The notes: generated by a model from the letters alone, not told the origin. Positions 44,391-54,074 are shown, counted from the first letter of the stretch. The stretch is 64,000 nt of DNA from Erysipelotrichaceae bacterium (GCA_017428765.1 JAFRQF010000013.1:16038-80037), one strand, 5' to 3'. Numbers and translations: made by a program.

Positions 44391-46988
44391 ATGAAAAAAC
44401 TCTTTGTCTTACTTCTCACATCTCTGATCTTAGTCAATCTCATGCCGCTTTCCGGCAGTTTTGATGCTGCGGCTGATGAACACTATTCCTATGCGTGTGA
44501 AGCAGGGCAGTTTGAGGTTTCCTATATCGAAGATGACGGTTCCTTCTCCAAGATCTCGTGTCACGGAGATTTCGCTTCCGCCAAAAAGGCGATGAAAGCC
44601 AATCCGGACTATGTGGTACGCTACTCCAAGTCCTATTCGCCATCCGGCATCGTTGCGATGAATTCCGGTCTGGCCTATACCTATCCGGGCAGAAGGAACT
44701 CTTCCACGATGAACCTTTATCAGGATCCGGCAAACAAGGATTCTTCCAAGTATAAGACGACCTATGTGGCAAATCACTATGAGATGACCTATATTGATAC
44801 CTGCGGAGCCGATGTCTATGATATCGCCACTTCCGGCAAGGGATATATCCGTATCGTATTGAATGGCTTTGAAGGCTACACCGATCTGGAATATACGGAT
44901 CTTGTCCCAAGCAAATTCATCGAGAAGGGGATCTGTATCTGGCTCGGCGGCAGAAACACCTATGAAGGTGAAGAAGCTTTTGAAGTAAGAGTCCATCAGA
45001 ACTACTTCCAGTTGGAGCAGAACGGCAATTATACCGATCTGGTCTTCCACTATTTCCGTGCCTATCCGCGTTCGAACAGCGACAGAGATGCGCTTCCTTA
45101 TGCGATCAGCGTCGATAATGCGGCAAACTATCTGAAGGCCGGAATGAGCGTCGGAACAAAGTATTATTCCAATGACGGCATCAACTTCTATACGGATTCA
45201 AAGCTTACCAACAAAGCGGCAACTGTCTATAATTACTACCAGTTCCTTCCGCTCCGTTCAAAGACCGATATCTCGGCAAGTACATTCAACAGCTTCCTGA
45301 ATTCCATCTACTCGACCGGAACGGTCATGAAGAATGAAGGCTCCGCCTTTATCGATGCTCAGAATTCTTTTGGCTGCAATGCCTTGCTGGTATATGCGAT
45401 GGCATGTCTGGAATCGGCGTATGGCACTTCCTGGTATGCCGTCAACCGCAACAACCTGTTTGGCTGGTCGGCCTACGATGACAACCCGGGTTCGGCATCA
45501 AGTTTCTCTTCGGTGGGAGCCTGTGTCAATGAACAGATGGGCAGGAACTTATACTGGTTCATGGATTACACGAATTCCCGTTATTTCGGGACTTGTGTGG
45601 GAAATAAGGGTGCCGGCATCAACGTCAAGTATGCTTCCGACCCATACTGGGGCATGAAGATCGCTTCTGTTGCTTATGCGATCGATAAATACAATAACGG
45701 CAAAAACGGAAACCTGACCGATCACAACAAGTATGCCTTGGGTTTTGTCAAGAACAACTACAACGATGTCTTGTATGATTCTTCGATCTACTGGGATCCG
45801 AGTTTCTATAAGGCATATACCGGAAACAGCGTTTTATATACCGGCAGATTCGGTTCTCACTATCAGAAAGATCTGACGGTCGTCCTTCTTGAAGAAGACG
45901 CCAACCGTTATAAGGTCCAATCAACGAATCCGGTCGCCGGCGGAAATATCGTCACCGATGACGGCGTCATCAAGTATGACTGGAATGCTTCCGTGGCATA
46001 TCTGAACAAAGACGATGTCGTAAGACTCAACGAAACGCCGATCAGCAATATCACGCCGGATCTTCCGCATGAAGCGATCGCCATGATCGACACGATGGAA
46101 TTAAACGGCACGCAGCTTTCACTGAACGGTATCTCCGTGATCACCAATTACAACATGACCGACCCTGCCAAAGTCGTTCATAAGCTTCATATCTTCGATC
46201 TGAAAGACAATTCCGAGAAATATGTACTGGATTGTCAGACGACAGATTCTTTAGGCTACAACATCAATGACGGCTTTGATTACAAATATGCCGGTTTTGC
46301 GGTGAATGTCGATCTCTCAGCGATGGAGAAGGGCTCTTACATTTTCCGTATCGAGACGATCTTTGACGGAAAGACTTCCTTGACCACACTTCTGAAGTCG
46401 TTCAACAGCCAGATCGGTCTGCTGACCTACAGCAGCGACACGACGGATTATAAGGTTGCCCTGAACGATTTCTATGGCTACAGAGCGGAAGTCGATATCG
46501 AAAAGAAGATCTTTGAGGATTCTTCGATCAGCAAGCCAAGCAAGCGTTCTTCTCTGATCGCTCTGGATGCGGTAACTTATGAAACGATCGAAGATAAGAC
46601 GTATGCGGTCTTTGAAGGCGTAGGAATGATCTATTATCTCAACTACGATCTTGAAGAGAATATGCATGAACTCTATCTGGTCAATGAGGAAGGCTATGTC
46701 AAAGCGGATACCGTTTCTCATGCCTGCAGCTTCGATTATCAGAGCTTCTATGAGTCGTCTTACAACATGGATAAGATCTGTTATACGGCAAGAGCCGATC
46801 TGAGCGAACTGAGCGGAACATATAAGCTGATCTTAAAAGTCCGCAACGGCGAATTCGTCGACATCGGTGAGATCACCAATGCCTACGGTTATGAACATCA
46901 GCCGTTTGAAACGGAGGGTCTCAGGGTCTCCTATATCACCGATTCGATCCGCTACAGGCTCTTGATGAATGTGGAACATTTCAATTGA
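44391..46988 (+). CDS. secreted glucosaminidase-domain protein (peptidoglycan hydrolase)
   Basis: An 865-residue exported protein. A signal peptide (about 1-27, hydrophobic core LFVLLLTSLILVNLM) leads. Residues 30-300 are an uncharacterised N-terminal region, perhaps SH3-like repeats. A GH73-type N-acetylglucosaminidase domain spans about 300-450, with candidate catalytic E341 in AMACLESAYGTSWYA and the typical NNLFGW motif. The C-terminal 400 residues are beta-rich with no motif I know. It would cut glycan strands of the wall. It lies between the anchored unknown protein and the PASTA-repeat protein, consistent with a wall-remodelling unit. No sortase motif. Confidence 0.85.
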   Translation: MKKLFVLLLTSLILVNLMPLSGSFDAAADEHYSYACEAGQFEVSYIEDDGSFSKISCHGDFASAKKAMKANPDYVVRYSKSYSPSGIVAMNSGLAYTYPGRRNSSTMNLYQDPANKDSSKYKTTYVANHYEMTYIDTCGADVYDIATSGKGYIRIVLNGFEGYTDLEYTDLVPSKFIEKGICIWLGGRNTYEGEEAFEVRVHQNYFQLEQNGNYTDLVFHYFRAYPRSNSDRDALPYAISVDNAANYLKAGMSVGTKYYSNDGINFYTDSKLTNKAATVYNYYQFLPLRSKTDISASTFNSFLNSIYSTGTVMKNEGSAFIDAQNSFGCNALLVYAMACLESAYGTSWYAVNRNNLFGWSAYDDNPGSASSFSSVGACVNEQMGRNLYWFMDYTNSRYFGTCVGNKGAGINVKYASDPYWGMKIASVAYAIDKYNNGKNGNLTDHNKYALGFVKNNYNDVLYDSSIYWDPSFYKAYTGNSVLYTGRFGSHYQKDLTVVLLEEDANRYKVQSTNPVAGGNIVTDDGVIKYDWNASVAYLNKDDVVRLNETPISNITPDLPHEAIAMIDTMELNGTQLSLNGISVITNYNMTDPAKVVHKLHIFDLKDNSEKYVLDCQTTDSLGYNINDGFDYKYAGFAVNVDLSAMEKGSYIFRIETIFDGKTSLTTLLKSFNSQIGLLTYSSDTTDYKVALNDFYGYRAEVDIEKKIFEDSSISKPSKRSSLIALDAVTYETIEDKTYAVFEGVGMIYYLNYDLEENMHELYLVNEEGYVKADTVSHACSFDYQSFYESSYNMDKICYTARADLSELSGTYKLILKVRNGEFVDIGEITNAYGYEHQPFETEGLRVSYITDSIRYRLLMNVEHFN

Positions 46989-47004
46989 TCTAAGGAGCAA
47001 GAAC

Positions 47005-49584
47005 ATGAAATCATTTTTTGCGAACAAAATAAACTATCTGATCATCCTGGCACTGGTGCTGACACTAGGCGCTGCAGGTTTCCTGGGTTACAATCTGCTG
47101 AACTCCGTCAAGGAAGTCACGGTTCCGGATTTTCTCGGGAAAAAGAAAGAGGAAGTATTTGAATGGTGCGGTCAGCTCGATGACAGGTATTCCTGCGAGA
47201 TCGTATACGAAGGATCGAGATCCGTTGAAAAGGACATCGTCTTTCAGCAATCTCTCAATGCCGGATCGAAACTTACCGATAAGATCACGATCCGCATCTC
47301 AAGCGAACTGATCTCTCCGATCGAACTGCCGCAGCTTTATGAAGCGCAAAGATCTTCGATCGAAGACTGGGCAAACAAGAACGGCATCGAGAACATCAGT
47401 TTTGTTGAAGAGTTCTCTGATACCGTCAGCAAAGGCATCGTGATCCGCATGGAACCGATGGAATCGATCTATTCCGATACGCCGGTCACGGTCTACATCT
47501 CCAAAGGAAAAGAAAATGCGGCAAATGAGCCGATCGAAGTAAAATACGGCGAGTATGTCAATCTGAGTGTTGCGGCATTTGAAAGTCAGGTCAAAGGACT
47601 CGGCCTGGTACCGAATCACAATACGGCCAAAGATGCTTCTTCCACGACTGTCAGCAAAGGCAATATCGTATGGCATGGTTCGGGGACCTATACCTATGGC
47701 GAGACGATCAACTATGGCGTCTGCACGGATGAAAGCAAGTCTTCTGCCGACATCGTTGTCAAAGCCGGTTCCTATGTCGGCTATACCGAAGAAAACTTCA
47801 AGAAAAAGGCAACAGAGCTCGGTCTGGAAGCCAAACACAACACTTCCAGGGATGCCTATTCCGATTCGATCGCCAAAGGCAGTATCGTATGGCATGGCTC
47901 AGGCACTTATGAAAAGAACGAAGCATTCAATTACGGACTCTCTTTAGGAAAAGAAGACGGATCTTCATCTTCAGACATCGTCGTTAAATCCGGTGCTTAT
48001 GTCGGATATACCGAAGAGAATTTCAAGAGCAAAGCGAATGAGCTTGGTCTCAAGGCCAATCATAAAGCCGAAAAGGATGCCTATTCCGATTCGATCGTCA
48101 AAGGCAGCATCGTATGGCATGGCTCAGGCACATACGTCAAGAACGAAACATTCAATTACGGTCTTTCTTTAGGCAAAGAGGGCAGCTCGACACCTGCGAC
48201 CGTTTATGTCTCGGCAGGAACCTATGTAGGAAAAACCGTTGAAGAATTCCAGAAGGCTGCCGTAGCATTGGGCCTCATCCCGACGCATAAGACTTCATTG
48301 GACGAATATTCCGATACTATAGCTAAAGGCAATATCGTATGGCATGGCTCGGGTACCTACAATACCAATGATTCGTCTGATCCGTTCAATTACGGCGTCT
48401 CTTTGGGAAAGAGCGACGGATCCTCGGGTTCCGCAACCGATGATGAGATCGTCATCACCAACGGGGCATATGTAGGCTATACGGAAGAAAACTTCAAGAA
48501 AAAGGCAACAGAGCTTGGCTTGAAGGCAACGCATATCGATTCCAGAGATGCCTACTCCGATACGATCGCCAAAGGCTCTGTTGTAACTCATGGCTATGGC
48601 GTATATGAGAAAAACGAAGCGTTCAATTACGGTCTTTCTTTAGGAAAGAAGTCCGTTCCTTCGACTGTCGATATCTCTGCCGGAACTTATGTAGGCAAGA
48701 GCGAAGAAGAATTCCAGAAAGCGGCTGTGGCTTTGGGTTTGATCCCTACACACAAGACTTCAAAGGATGCCTATTCGGATACTATAGCCAAAGGCAATAT
48801 CGTATGGCATGGCTCAGGCACGTATAACACGAACGATTCTTCCGATCCGTTCAATTACGGCCTGTCGTTAGGAAAGAGTGACGGATCTTCAGGTTCGGCA
48901 ACCGATGATGAGATCGTAGTCACTAACGGTGCCTATGTCGGTTATACGGAAGAAAACTTCAAGAAAAAAGCTACAGAACTCGGTCTGAAAGCGACGCACG
49001 TATCTTCCAGAGATGCCTACTCCGATACGATCGCCAAGGGTTCTGTTGTAACTCATGGCTATGGCGTCTATGAGAAAAACGAAGCCTTCAATTACGGCCT
49101 CTCACTTGGCAAGAAAGCAGATTCTTCGATCTATGTCTCTTCCGGTACCTATGTCGGCAAGAGCGAAAGTGAGTTCATCACCGCCGGCAAGAACCTGGGT
49201 CTGACCCCGACACATTCTTCTGCCAGAGATGCGTATTCCGATACGGTCGCAAAAGGCTATGTCGTATGGCACGGTTCGGGAACCTTTACACCTGGCGAAG
49301 CATTCAATTACGGATTGTCTCTTGGAAAACAAGCGGAAGAGACCGGTTACATCATGACTCCGGGACGTTACGACGTCGGTTCTACTTACGATCAGACCAA
49401 AGAAATGATGGAAAAGAAACTCTCCGTCTTCTATAAAGTCGAATACATCGGCGTCTCTTCCGACAGGGCCGTCGGACAGCTGGAAAAGATCGAAGTAGGC
49501 GAATATGGAGCTTCATATTCGGCAGGCTATTATCCTGTTTCTACGCCGATAAAAGTCTATATCGTTAACAAGCAGTCCAACTGA
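47005..49584 (+). CDS. membrane-anchored protein with about ten PASTA-like repeats
   Basis: An 859-residue protein with one N-terminal membrane helix (about 8-31) and an external rod of repeats. Repeat 1 (from residue 38) is a canonical PASTA (VTVPDFLGKKKEEVFEW), repeat 2 starts at 103. Divergent repeat 3 starts at 177. Seven highly similar units start at 250, 325, 400, 482, 555, 637 and 709. A unit reads YVGYTEENFKKKATELGLKA, then DAYSDTIAKG and FNYGLSLGK. The usual VP(D/N) is replaced by Gly-rich G-x-YVG. No kinase or transpeptidase domain is present. PASTA domains bind muropeptides. The ATG at 47005 has AAGGAG; one at 46969 is inside the preceding gene. Confidence 0.85.
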   Translation: MKSFFANKINYLIILALVLTLGAAGFLGYNLLNSVKEVTVPDFLGKKKEEVFEWCGQLDDRYSCEIVYEGSRSVEKDIVFQQSLNAGSKLTDKITIRISSELISPIELPQLYEAQRSSIEDWANKNGIENISFVEEFSDTVSKGIVIRMEPMESIYSDTPVTVYISKGKENAANEPIEVKYGEYVNLSVAAFESQVKGLGLVPNHNTAKDASSTTVSKGNIVWHGSGTYTYGETINYGVCTDESKSSADIVVKAGSYVGYTEENFKKKATELGLEAKHNTSRDAYSDSIAKGSIVWHGSGTYEKNEAFNYGLSLGKEDGSSSSDIVVKSGAYVGYTEENFKSKANELGLKANHKAEKDAYSDSIVKGSIVWHGSGTYVKNETFNYGLSLGKEGSSTPATVYVSAGTYVGKTVEEFQKAAVALGLIPTHKTSLDEYSDTIAKGNIVWHGSGTYNTNDSSDPFNYGVSLGKSDGSSGSATDDEIVITNGAYVGYTEENFKKKATELGLKATHIDSRDAYSDTIAKGSVVTHGYGVYEKNEAFNYGLSLGKKSVPSTVDISAGTYVGKSEEEFQKAAVALGLIPTHKTSKDAYSDTIAKGNIVWHGSGTYNTNDSSDPFNYGLSLGKSDGSSGSATDDEIVVTNGAYVGYTEENFKKKATELGLKATHVSSRDAYSDTIAKGSVVTHGYGVYEKNEAFNYGLSLGKKADSSIYVSSGTYVGKSESEFITAGKNLGLTPTHSSARDAYSDTVAKGYVVWHGSGTFTPGEAFNYGLSLGKQAEETGYIMTPGRYDVGSTYDQTKEMMEKKLSVFYKVEYIGVSSDRAVGQLEKIEVGEYGASYSAGYYPVSTPIKVYIVNKQSN
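48202..49128 (+). repeat. tandem duplication of a two-PASTA unit
   Basis: Residues 400-554 and 555-708 are near-copies (155 and 154 residues, about 465 bp). The DNA is also similar, with identical stretches such as GGTAACGTTGT-like variants replaced only at third positions. Both units alternate a long repeat (NTNDSSDPFNYG) with a short one (YEKNEAFNYG), so the pair was copied as a block. Copy number is likely variable between strains. Confidence 0.85.
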
Positions 49585-49613
49585 TATATCGCAATTAAAA
49601 CAATATACAAAAG

Positions 49614-49657
49614 TCTCCTCCTTTGAGATATAATTGATATGCATAGGAGGAGATTTT
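49614..49657 (+). promoter_or_regulatory. nifJ promoter inside a hairpin whose 3' arm is the Shine-Dalgarno
   Basis: TCTCCTCCT (49614-49622) and AGGAGGAGA (49645-49653) are perfect complements with 22 bases between, followed by TTTTT. The TATAAT (49629-49634) lies in the loop; transcripts starting near 49641 keep only the 3' arm. Read-through RNA from the PASTA gene would form the full hairpin, which would both terminate and hide the ribosome-binding site. No other terminator follows the PASTA gene. Confidence 0.7.
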
Positions 49658-49662
49658 TAATT

Positions 49663-52600
49663 ATGGGAAAGATTTTCCAATCAATGGATGGCAACACTGC
49701 TGCCGCTCATTGCGCGTATGCTTTTACTGATGTAGCCGCGATTTATCCTATCACTCCGTCATCAACGATGGCTGAAGTAGTAGATTCCTGGGCTACCGCG
49801 AAGAGAACGAACGTTTTCGGTAATGTCGTAAAAGTTGCGGAAATGCAATCAGAAGCAGGTGCTGCAGGTGCTGTTCATGGTACTTTGCAGGGTGGTGCTT
49901 TAGCTACTACTTTCACTGCATCTCAAGGCTTATTGCTCATGATCCCGAATATGTACAAATGGGCCGGTGAATTATTACCGGGCGTCGTACATGTTGCTGC
50001 CAGAGCATTAGCTACAAGTGCGCTTTCTATCTTCGGTGACCACGAAGATATCTACGCTGCAAGACAGACAGGTATCGCAATGCTTTGCTCCAACTCCGTT
50101 CAGGAAGCTATGGACTTAGGCGGTGTCGCACACTTATCTGCAATCAAGGCTTCAGTTCCGTTTATGCATTTCTTCGATGGTTTCAGAACTTCTCATGAAA
50201 TTCAGAAGGTCGAAGTCATGGATTATGACTACCTGAAATCATTACTTGATATGGATGCTGTCAAGAGATTCAAAGACAATGCTTTGAATCCGCACGGCAA
50301 CGCTGTCACAAGAGGCGGCGCGGAAAACGATGACGTCGTCTTCCAGACCAGAGAAGCTCAGAACGAGCACTTCGCTAAGGTTCCTGATATCGTAGCTGAT
50401 TACATGGCTAAGATCTCTGAACATACAGGAAGAGATTACAAGCCGTTCACTTACTACGGTGCTGAGGATGCCGAAAGAGTTATCGTTGCTATGGGCTCCG
50501 TCGTTGAGACGATCAAGGAAGTCATCGATGCTTTAACTGCCAAAGGCGAAAAGATCGGTGTCATTTCCGTTCATCTTTACAGACCGTTCTCCGCTAAGTA
50601 TCTCTTCAACGTCTTACCAAAGACTGTCAAGAAGATCGCTGTCTTAGACAGAACCAAAGAGATCGGTACGAGAGAGCCGTTATACCTCGATGTCTTAAGC
50701 GTCTTAAAAGACTGCGACATCAAGATCATCGGCGGCAGATACGGTATCGCTTCCAAGGATACTGCTCCGAACCAGATCAAGGCTGTTTACGACGAATTGG
50801 CTAAGGATGCTCCGAAAGAAGAATTCACGATCGGTATCAATGATGATGTCACTCATCTGTCACTCGATGTCGACCCGAACTTCAAGATCGACGGTTCTTA
50901 CACTTCATGTCTGTTCTGGGGCTTAGGCTCAGACGGTACTGTCGGTGCCAACAAGAACTCCGTCAAGATCATCGGTGATAACACAGATCTGTATGCACAG
51001 GCTTACTTCCAGTATGACTCCAGGAAGGCCGGCGGTGTCACAAGATCTCACTTAAGATTCGGTCCGGATCCAATCACTTCCACTTACTATGTCAACAACG
51101 CTGACTTCGTTTCCTGCTCACTTGATTCTTACGTTCTCAAGTATGATCTGCTGGCAGGTCTGAAGGATGGCGGTACGTTCCTGCTCAACACGACGATCGA
51201 TCCTGAAAAGATCGAAGACTATCTGCCGAACCGTATGAAGGTCCAGCTCGCCAAGAAGCATGCGAAGTTCTACACGATCAACGCTACGAAGATCTGTAAC
51301 GAGATCGGTATGGGCAGAAGAACCAACACGACTTTACAGTCTGCATTCTTCGCTCTCAACGAACAGATCATGCCTTATGACAAGGCTCTTGACCTCATGA
51401 AGGCTGCTGCTAAGAAGTCTTACGGCAAGAAGGGTGACGATGTCGTCGCTATGAACTGGAAAGCGATCGATGCAGGTAAGGCAGGTCTCGTCGAGATCCC
51501 TGTCAAGGCTGAATGGCTCGATCTTCCTTCCAAGTTCGAAGTTGAAAAGACCGGCGATGCTTACTTCGATGAATTCGTACAGGGCTTCGATACGCTCAGC
51601 GGTTACGATATGCCTGTATCCGCATTCACCAAGTATGGTGTCTTAGACGGTTCCTTCAGAAACAATGTTTCTTATGCTGAACACAGAAACATCGCTTCTT
51701 ATGTTCCGAAATGGAATCCTGAAAACTGTATCCAGTGTGGTTTCTGTTCATTCGTATGTCCGCACGCAACGATCAGACAGTTCGCTTTGACTCCGGAAGA
51801 GATCGCAAATGCTCCAATGGAATTCGAAACGATCCAGGCTATGGGCAAGGGTGCTGAAAACTATAAGTTCAGAATCCAGGTCTCTCCTGACAACTGTGTA
51901 GGCTGTGGTCTGTGTGCTGCTGAATGTCCGGGTAAGGGCGGAAACAAGGCCTTAACGATGGTCGACGTCCACTCTTTGATGAACGAAGCTCCTCTGGCTG
52001 ACTACCTGTTCAATGAAACAGAATACAAGTCAGAACTCGTTAACGATACTCCGAAGGGAACGCAGTTCTTAAAGCCTTACTTCGAAGTTCCGGGTTCATG
52101 CCCAGGCTGTGGTGAAGCTCCTTATTACAGACTCGTTTCTCAGTTATTCGGTCCGGATATGTTAGTAGCTAACGCTACCGGCTGTTCTTCGATCTACTGT
52201 GGTTCTACTCCTTCTACTCCGTTTGTTACGGATAAGAACGGCAACGGTGTTGCTTGGGCGAACTCCTTATTCGAAGACAACGCTGAATACGGCTATGGTA
52301 TGGCTCTGGCTAAGAACTACCAGAAGGCAGTTCTGCTGAAAGTCATGGAAGACAACCTTGACAAGGTCGAACCTGAACTCAAGGAAGTCCTCGAACAGTA
52401 CCTCAAGATCAACGGCAACAGAACAGAAGAAAAGAAACTCGCCGGCAAGATCGGTGAACTGGCTGGCAAGTCTTCTTGCGAAGCAGTCCATGTACTTGCT
52501 GAACAGTGCAGAGACTTAGTCTCCGCTTCCGTCTGGATCGTCGGTGGTGACGGCTGGGCATATGATATCGGTTACGGCGGATTAGACCACGTCATCGCTA

Positions 52601-53160
52601 ACAACCTGAACGTCAACATCTTAGTTCTGGATACTGAAGTTTACTCCAACACAGGCGGTCAGTCTTCGAAGTCTTCACAGGCTGCTTCCATCGCTCAGTT
52701 CGCTGCAGGCGGTAAAGCAGTTGCTAAGAAAGACTTAGGTCAGATCGCGATGAGCTATGGACATGTTTATGTTGCATCTGTATGTATGGGTGCCAACAGA
52801 ATGCAGGCGATCAAGGCTTTGAAAGAAGCTGAAAGCTACAATGGTCCGTCTCTGATCATCGCTTACTGCCCATGTGAACTGCACGGAATCAAGGGCGGTC
52901 TGTCTAAACAGCAGGTCGTTCAGAAACAGGCTGTCGAGTGCGGCTATGTCACACTTTACAGATATGATCCTCGTAACGAATCTCCTCTTACAATCGATTA
53001 CAAGACTCCTGATTTCGACAAGTTCCAGGATTTCCTGATGGATGAAGCCAGATATAATAACCTGGTCAAGGTCAACCCTGATAAGGCTCAGGAATTATAC
53101 GAAAAAGCTAAGAACGACGCAAAGAGAAGATTTGCGAACCTCGAAGCAAGAGCTAAATAA
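49663..53160 (+). CDS. nifJ: pyruvate:ferredoxin (flavodoxin) oxidoreductase
   Basis: A single-chain 1165-residue PFOR that turns pyruvate and CoA into acetyl-CoA and CO2, passing electrons to ferredoxin. It contains the TPP-binding N-terminal domain (YPITPSSTMAE), two 4Fe-4S ferredoxin-type clusters at C689/692/695/699 and C745/748/751/755, a further CPGCGEAPYY motif, and the C-terminal TPP domain (GGDGWAYDIGYGGLDHVI). It has a strong AGGAGGAG. The ATG at 49639 is rejected because it precedes the likely +1. Codon use (GCT, TTA, AGA) matches ribosomal proteins, so it is highly expressed. The enzyme shows an anaerobic, fermentative life. Confidence 0.97.
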   Translation: MGKIFQSMDGNTAAAHCAYAFTDVAAIYPITPSSTMAEVVDSWATAKRTNVFGNVVKVAEMQSEAGAAGAVHGTLQGGALATTFTASQGLLLMIPNMYKWAGELLPGVVHVAARALATSALSIFGDHEDIYAARQTGIAMLCSNSVQEAMDLGGVAHLSAIKASVPFMHFFDGFRTSHEIQKVEVMDYDYLKSLLDMDAVKRFKDNALNPHGNAVTRGGAENDDVVFQTREAQNEHFAKVPDIVADYMAKISEHTGRDYKPFTYYGAEDAERVIVAMGSVVETIKEVIDALTAKGEKIGVISVHLYRPFSAKYLFNVLPKTVKKIAVLDRTKEIGTREPLYLDVLSVLKDCDIKIIGGRYGIASKDTAPNQIKAVYDELAKDAPKEEFTIGINDDVTHLSLDVDPNFKIDGSYTSCLFWGLGSDGTVGANKNSVKIIGDNTDLYAQAYFQYDSRKAGGVTRSHLRFGPDPITSTYYVNNADFVSCSLDSYVLKYDLLAGLKDGGTFLLNTTIDPEKIEDYLPNRMKVQLAKKHAKFYTINATKICNEIGMGRRTNTTLQSAFFALNEQIMPYDKALDLMKAAAKKSYGKKGDDVVAMNWKAIDAGKAGLVEIPVKAEWLDLPSKFEVEKTGDAYFDEFVQGFDTLSGYDMPVSAFTKYGVLDGSFRNNVSYAEHRNIASYVPKWNPENCIQCGFCSFVCPHATIRQFALTPEEIANAPMEFETIQAMGKGAENYKFRIQVSPDNCVGCGLCAAECPGKGGNKALTMVDVHSLMNEAPLADYLFNETEYKSELVNDTPKGTQFLKPYFEVPGSCPGCGEAPYYRLVSQLFGPDMLVANATGCSSIYCGSTPSTPFVTDKNGNGVAWANSLFEDNAEYGYGMALAKNYQKAVLLKVMEDNLDKVEPELKEVLEQYLKINGNRTEEKKLAGKIGELAGKSSCEAVHVLAEQCRDLVSASVWIVGGDGWAYDIGYGGLDHVIANNLNVNILVLDTEVYSNTGGQSSKSSQAASIAQFAAGGKAVAKKDLGQIAMSYGHVYVASVCMGANRMQAIKALKEAESYNGPSLIIAYCPCELHGIKGGLSKQQVVQKQAVECGYVTLYRYDPRNESPLTIDYKTPDFDKFQDFLMDEARYNNLVKVNPDKAQELYEKAKNDAKRRFANLEARAK

Positions 53161-53172
53161 TCCAGTCTCTAT

Positions 53173-53205
53173 GCAAGCCGGTGTATGCCGGCTTGCTTTT
53201 TTATT
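53173..53205 (+). terminator. rho-independent terminator after nifJ
   Basis: GCAAGCCGG (53173-53181), loop TGTATG, CCGGCTTGC (53188-53196), then TTTTTTATTTT. A strong GC-rich stem. Confidence 0.95.
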
Positions 53206-53222
53206 TTGTCTTTCAAATCGGG

Positions 53223-53228
53223 TATACT
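53223..53228 (+). promoter_or_regulatory. -10 element placing the recX start codon at +1
   Basis: TATACT with exactly 6 bases before the ATG at 53235, no Shine-Dalgarno; -35 TTTATT is poor. Confidence 0.5.
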
Positions 53229-53234
53229 TAAAAC

Positions 53235-54074
53235 ATGGAACTGGAAGAATTTCTTGATGGTCTAAAGAAAGAGGATGAAAACAAGGATATCTCATATCCG
53301 ATAAAGAAACTGAAGATCTATGAAGACTATGTCATGTTGTATCTGGAAGAAGAAAAGATACAGCTGTCTGTCGATTCGTATTTTGAGCACAAAATAAAGG
53401 ATCTCAAGGGTCTTGATGAAGATCTTTATAAAAAGCTCAAGGATGAAGAGATCCTTTTTAAGGCCTACAGAAGCGCTTTGCGCAAGCTTGCGTATAAAGA
53501 CCATACGGTCGCACAGATCAAAGACCACCTGAAAGGAAAGGGTTTAAACAGAAAACAGATCGATGAGATGATAAGCAAGCTGATCTCATATGGACTTCTT
53601 GATGATGAAAAGTACTGCATGTCCAGGATCTCGTATCTCAAGGATTCCAAGCTGTCAGGGAAACAGATACGCTACAAACTGAAGAAAGAAGGGATCAGTG
53701 AACAGCTGATCACTAAACATCTGAAAGTCGATCAGAACGAAGAATATGCCAAAGCCTTGCAGCTGGCAGAGAAGTTTGAACGGACGATCCGAAACAAGTC
53801 CTGCAGCGCAAAAAAGAAAGCGATACTCAACAAACTTGTAGGTCTCGGTTATTCTTATGAAACGGCATCTTCAGCTGTGCAAAGCACGGATATGAAGGAT
53901 GAAAATGAGTTAGAATTATTACGTAAGGAATTTGATAAAGTCTTGCATAAATATGAAAGAAAGTATGAAGGACGCGATATGGATGATCGCATCATTGCAT
54001 CGCTTTTGCAGAAGGGCTTTTCTTATTCGGATATCAGAACGGTAATGGAGGAAAAACATGGCAAAGAAAGTTAA
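53235..54074 (+). CDS. recX: recombination regulator RecX
   Basis: RecX binds RecA filaments and limits recombination. This 279-residue protein has the tandem three-helix repeats of RecX, with LAYKDHTVAQIKDHLKGKGL, GLLDDEKYCMSRISYL and SGKQIRYKLKKEGIS, plus a longer N-terminal part (about 75 residues) usual for Bacillota RecX (about 260). Its last 17 bases contain the Shine-Dalgarno and ATG of yhaM. No recA is in the window. Confidence 0.92.
   Translation: MELEEFLDGLKKEDENKDISYPIKKLKIYEDYVMLYLEEEKIQLSVDSYFEHKIKDLKGLDEDLYKKLKDEEILFKAYRSALRKLAYKDHTVAQIKDHLKGKGLNRKQIDEMISKLISYGLLDDEKYCMSRISYLKDSKLSGKQIRYKLKKEGISEQLITKHLKVDQNEEYAKALQLAEKFERTIRNKSCSAKKKAILNKLVGLGYSYETASSAVQSTDMKDENELELLRKEFDKVLHKYERKYEGRDMDDRIIASLLQKGFSYSDIRTVMEEKHGKES

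Noticed and set aside
47752..49340. Periodic repeats considered as a CRISPR array
   Set aside because: The period is about 225-250 bp, the frame stays open and codes for PASTA-like units; no short direct repeats with unique spacers.
49639..49662. ATG at 49639 as the nifJ start
   Set aside because: It precedes the predicted +1 (about 49641) and the strong Shine-Dalgarno; the ATG at 49663 gives the family N-terminus.
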